A model generated the notes under the pieces. That model was not told the DNA's origin. It saw only the letters and a list, made by a program, of their open reading frames with translations, and ran no database searches. The position numbers were made by a program, and so were the translations under genes. DNA of 7,631 nt from Actinomycetota bacterium (GTDB lineage Bacteria; Actinomycetota; Thermoleophilia; Solirubrobacterales; 70-9), in assembly GCA_018268695.1 (NCBI GenBank), contig JAFDWD010000668.1, forward strand, positions 1 to 7,631, in the 5' to 3' direction. Positions 6,804-7,631 of this stretch are shown here, one piece after another. Each line of letters opens with the position of its first letter. The stretch's first letter is position 1.

Positions 6804-7631
6804 GGTCGCGATACTGGGGGCGAAGCGCACCCCGTTCGGAAAGTTCGGCGGTGCGTTGACGCCCCTCACGATCCCCGAGTTGGCCGCGCACGCGGCGAAG
6901 GCTGCCCTGGCCGAGGCGCAGGTCTCCCCCGACCGCGTGGACGAGATCGTGCTCGGCGTCAACCTCCCGGGATCGGACCGTTCGATCGCGCGGCAGGCCG
7001 CGCTCAAGGCGGACATCCCCGACGACCGCACCGCCTACACCGTGGACCGCGCCTGCTGTTCCTCGATGACCGCGATCTCCCTCGGCGCGCGCTCGATCAT
7101 GGTCGGCGATGCCGAGGTCGCGCTGGTCGGCGGCGGCGAGAACATGAGCAGGGTCCCGTACTTCCTCGAGGACATGCGTTGGGGTCATCGTCTCGGCCAC
7201 GTCCAGCTGACCGACCAGCTGGTCATCTCCTGCCCCTACACCGGCGTTCCGCGGGCGATCCAGGCATCCGACGAGGCGCTCGAATTCGACGTCGATCGCG
7301 AGCAGCAGGACCGCTGGGCGCTTCGCAGCCAACAGTACGCGGCGGCGGCGGCCGAGGCCGGGCGGTTCGACGATCAGATCGTGCCGATCGAGATCGATGA
7401 CCGTGGCGGCAAGGTCGTCGTCGACCGTGACGAGAACCTGCGGCCCGATGTCACCCTCGAGGGCCTCGCCGGACTGAAGACCGTCTACGGCAGCCGCACG
7501 GTCACCGCCGGCAACGCACCCGGTCTCAGCACCGGGTCGAGCCAGCTCGTGCTCGCCGCCCCGACCGTCGCCGAGCGCGACGGTCTGGAGCCGGTCGCGA
7601 CCTTGATCGCGACCGCGCGCGCCTCCGGTCA
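6796..7631 (+). CDS. Thiolase (acetyl-CoA C-acyltransferase family), 3'-truncated by window edge
   Basis: Cytoplasmic enzyme that splits a 3-oxoacyl-CoA with CoA into acetyl-CoA (or propionyl-CoA) and a shorter acyl-CoA, or runs the reverse condensation. The frame is open for 278 codons to the window end; the family is usually about 390 residues, so roughly the last 110 are missing, including the His and second Cys of the active site. The N-terminus is typical (VAILGAKRTPFGKFGGAL, residues 4-21). The nucleophile is Cys87 in DRACCSS (84-90), which departs from the usual NxxCxSG. GGGENMSRVPYF (113-124) matches the family block GGxExMSxxPY. VTAGNAPGLSTG (236-247) matches the usual VTAGNASGxNDG, with Thr in place of Asp. 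A strong ribosome site and an 8-base overlap with the ligase gene place it in the same operon. Membership in the thiolase family is firm; chain-length preference and direction are unknown. Confidence 0.92.
   Translation, partial: MSEVAILGAKRTPFGKFGGALTPLTIPELAAHAAKAALAEAQVSPDRVDEIVLGVNLPGSDRSIARQAALKADIPDDRTAYTVDRACCSSMTAISLGARSIMVGDAEVALVGGGENMSRVPYFLEDMRWGHRLGHVQLTDQLVISCPYTGVPRAIQASDEALEFDVDREQQDRWALRSQQYAAAAAEAGRFDDQIVPIEIDDRGGKVVVDRDENLRPDVTLEGLAGLKTVYGSRTVTAGNAPGLSTGSSQLVLAAPTVAERDGLEPVATLIATARASG

Noticed and set aside
5244..7031. Long open frame of 595 codons on the - strand, opposite the ligase and thiolase genes
   Set aside because: It is an antisense shadow typical of GC-rich genes with G/C at third codon positions. 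The translation is rich in Arg, Gly, Asp, Val and His, shows no domain, and spans two well-supported + strand genes.
1..7631. Frequent GATC and CGATCG words across the window
   Set aside because: Explained by heavy use of ATC (Ile) after G-ending codons and by GAT-CGC/GAT-CGG (Asp-Arg) codon pairs. No clustering outside coding frames was seen.

Overview
The window is a stretch of GC-rich bacterial chromosome with every supported gene on the + strand. The strong G/C bias at third codon positions, the tightly overlapping genes (stop/start overlaps of 4 to 20 bases) and a possible leaderless promoter suggest a high-GC actinobacterium, perhaps of the Thermoleophilia/Solirubrobacterales kind. That placement is an inference from composition and style, not from a marker gene. 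No RNA genes, mobile elements, CRISPR arrays or phage genes were seen.

Left block (1 to 3510): three coupled genes of a peptide/nickel-type (Dpp/Opp) ABC importer. They are the C-terminal part of a DppB-like permease (its start lies before the window), a complete DppC-like permease, and one long protein in which the two ATPases (DppD-like then DppF-like) are fused. The substrate-binding protein that would define the cargo is not in the window.

Gap (3511 to 3591): the only real intergenic space. It holds a nested imperfect inverted repeat (3515 to 3559) and a good actinobacterial -10 hexamer (TATGAT, 3580 to 3585) exactly six bases before an ATG. This suggests a second transcription unit starting with a leaderless mRNA.

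Right block (3592 to 7631): three overlapping genes for acyl-CoA chemistry. They are a coenzyme-B12-dependent acyl-CoA mutase large subunit (methylmalonyl-CoA mutase family, without its B12-binding domain), an acyl-CoA ligase of the AMP-binding family, and a thiolase cut off by the window end. Together they read as part of a catabolic route: activation of a carboxylic acid to its CoA thioester, carbon-skeleton rearrangement, then thiolytic cleavage. The neighbouring importer may bring in the acid or a conjugate of it, but nothing in the sequence proves this link.

The most interesting point is the mutase. It keeps the catalytic His and the Tyr/Arg pair that methylmalonyl-CoA mutase uses for the substrate carboxylate, but several other positions expected to line the substrate and adenosyl pocket are changed. 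The thiolase also has a non-standard active-site block. The pathway could therefore handle an unassigned substrate.
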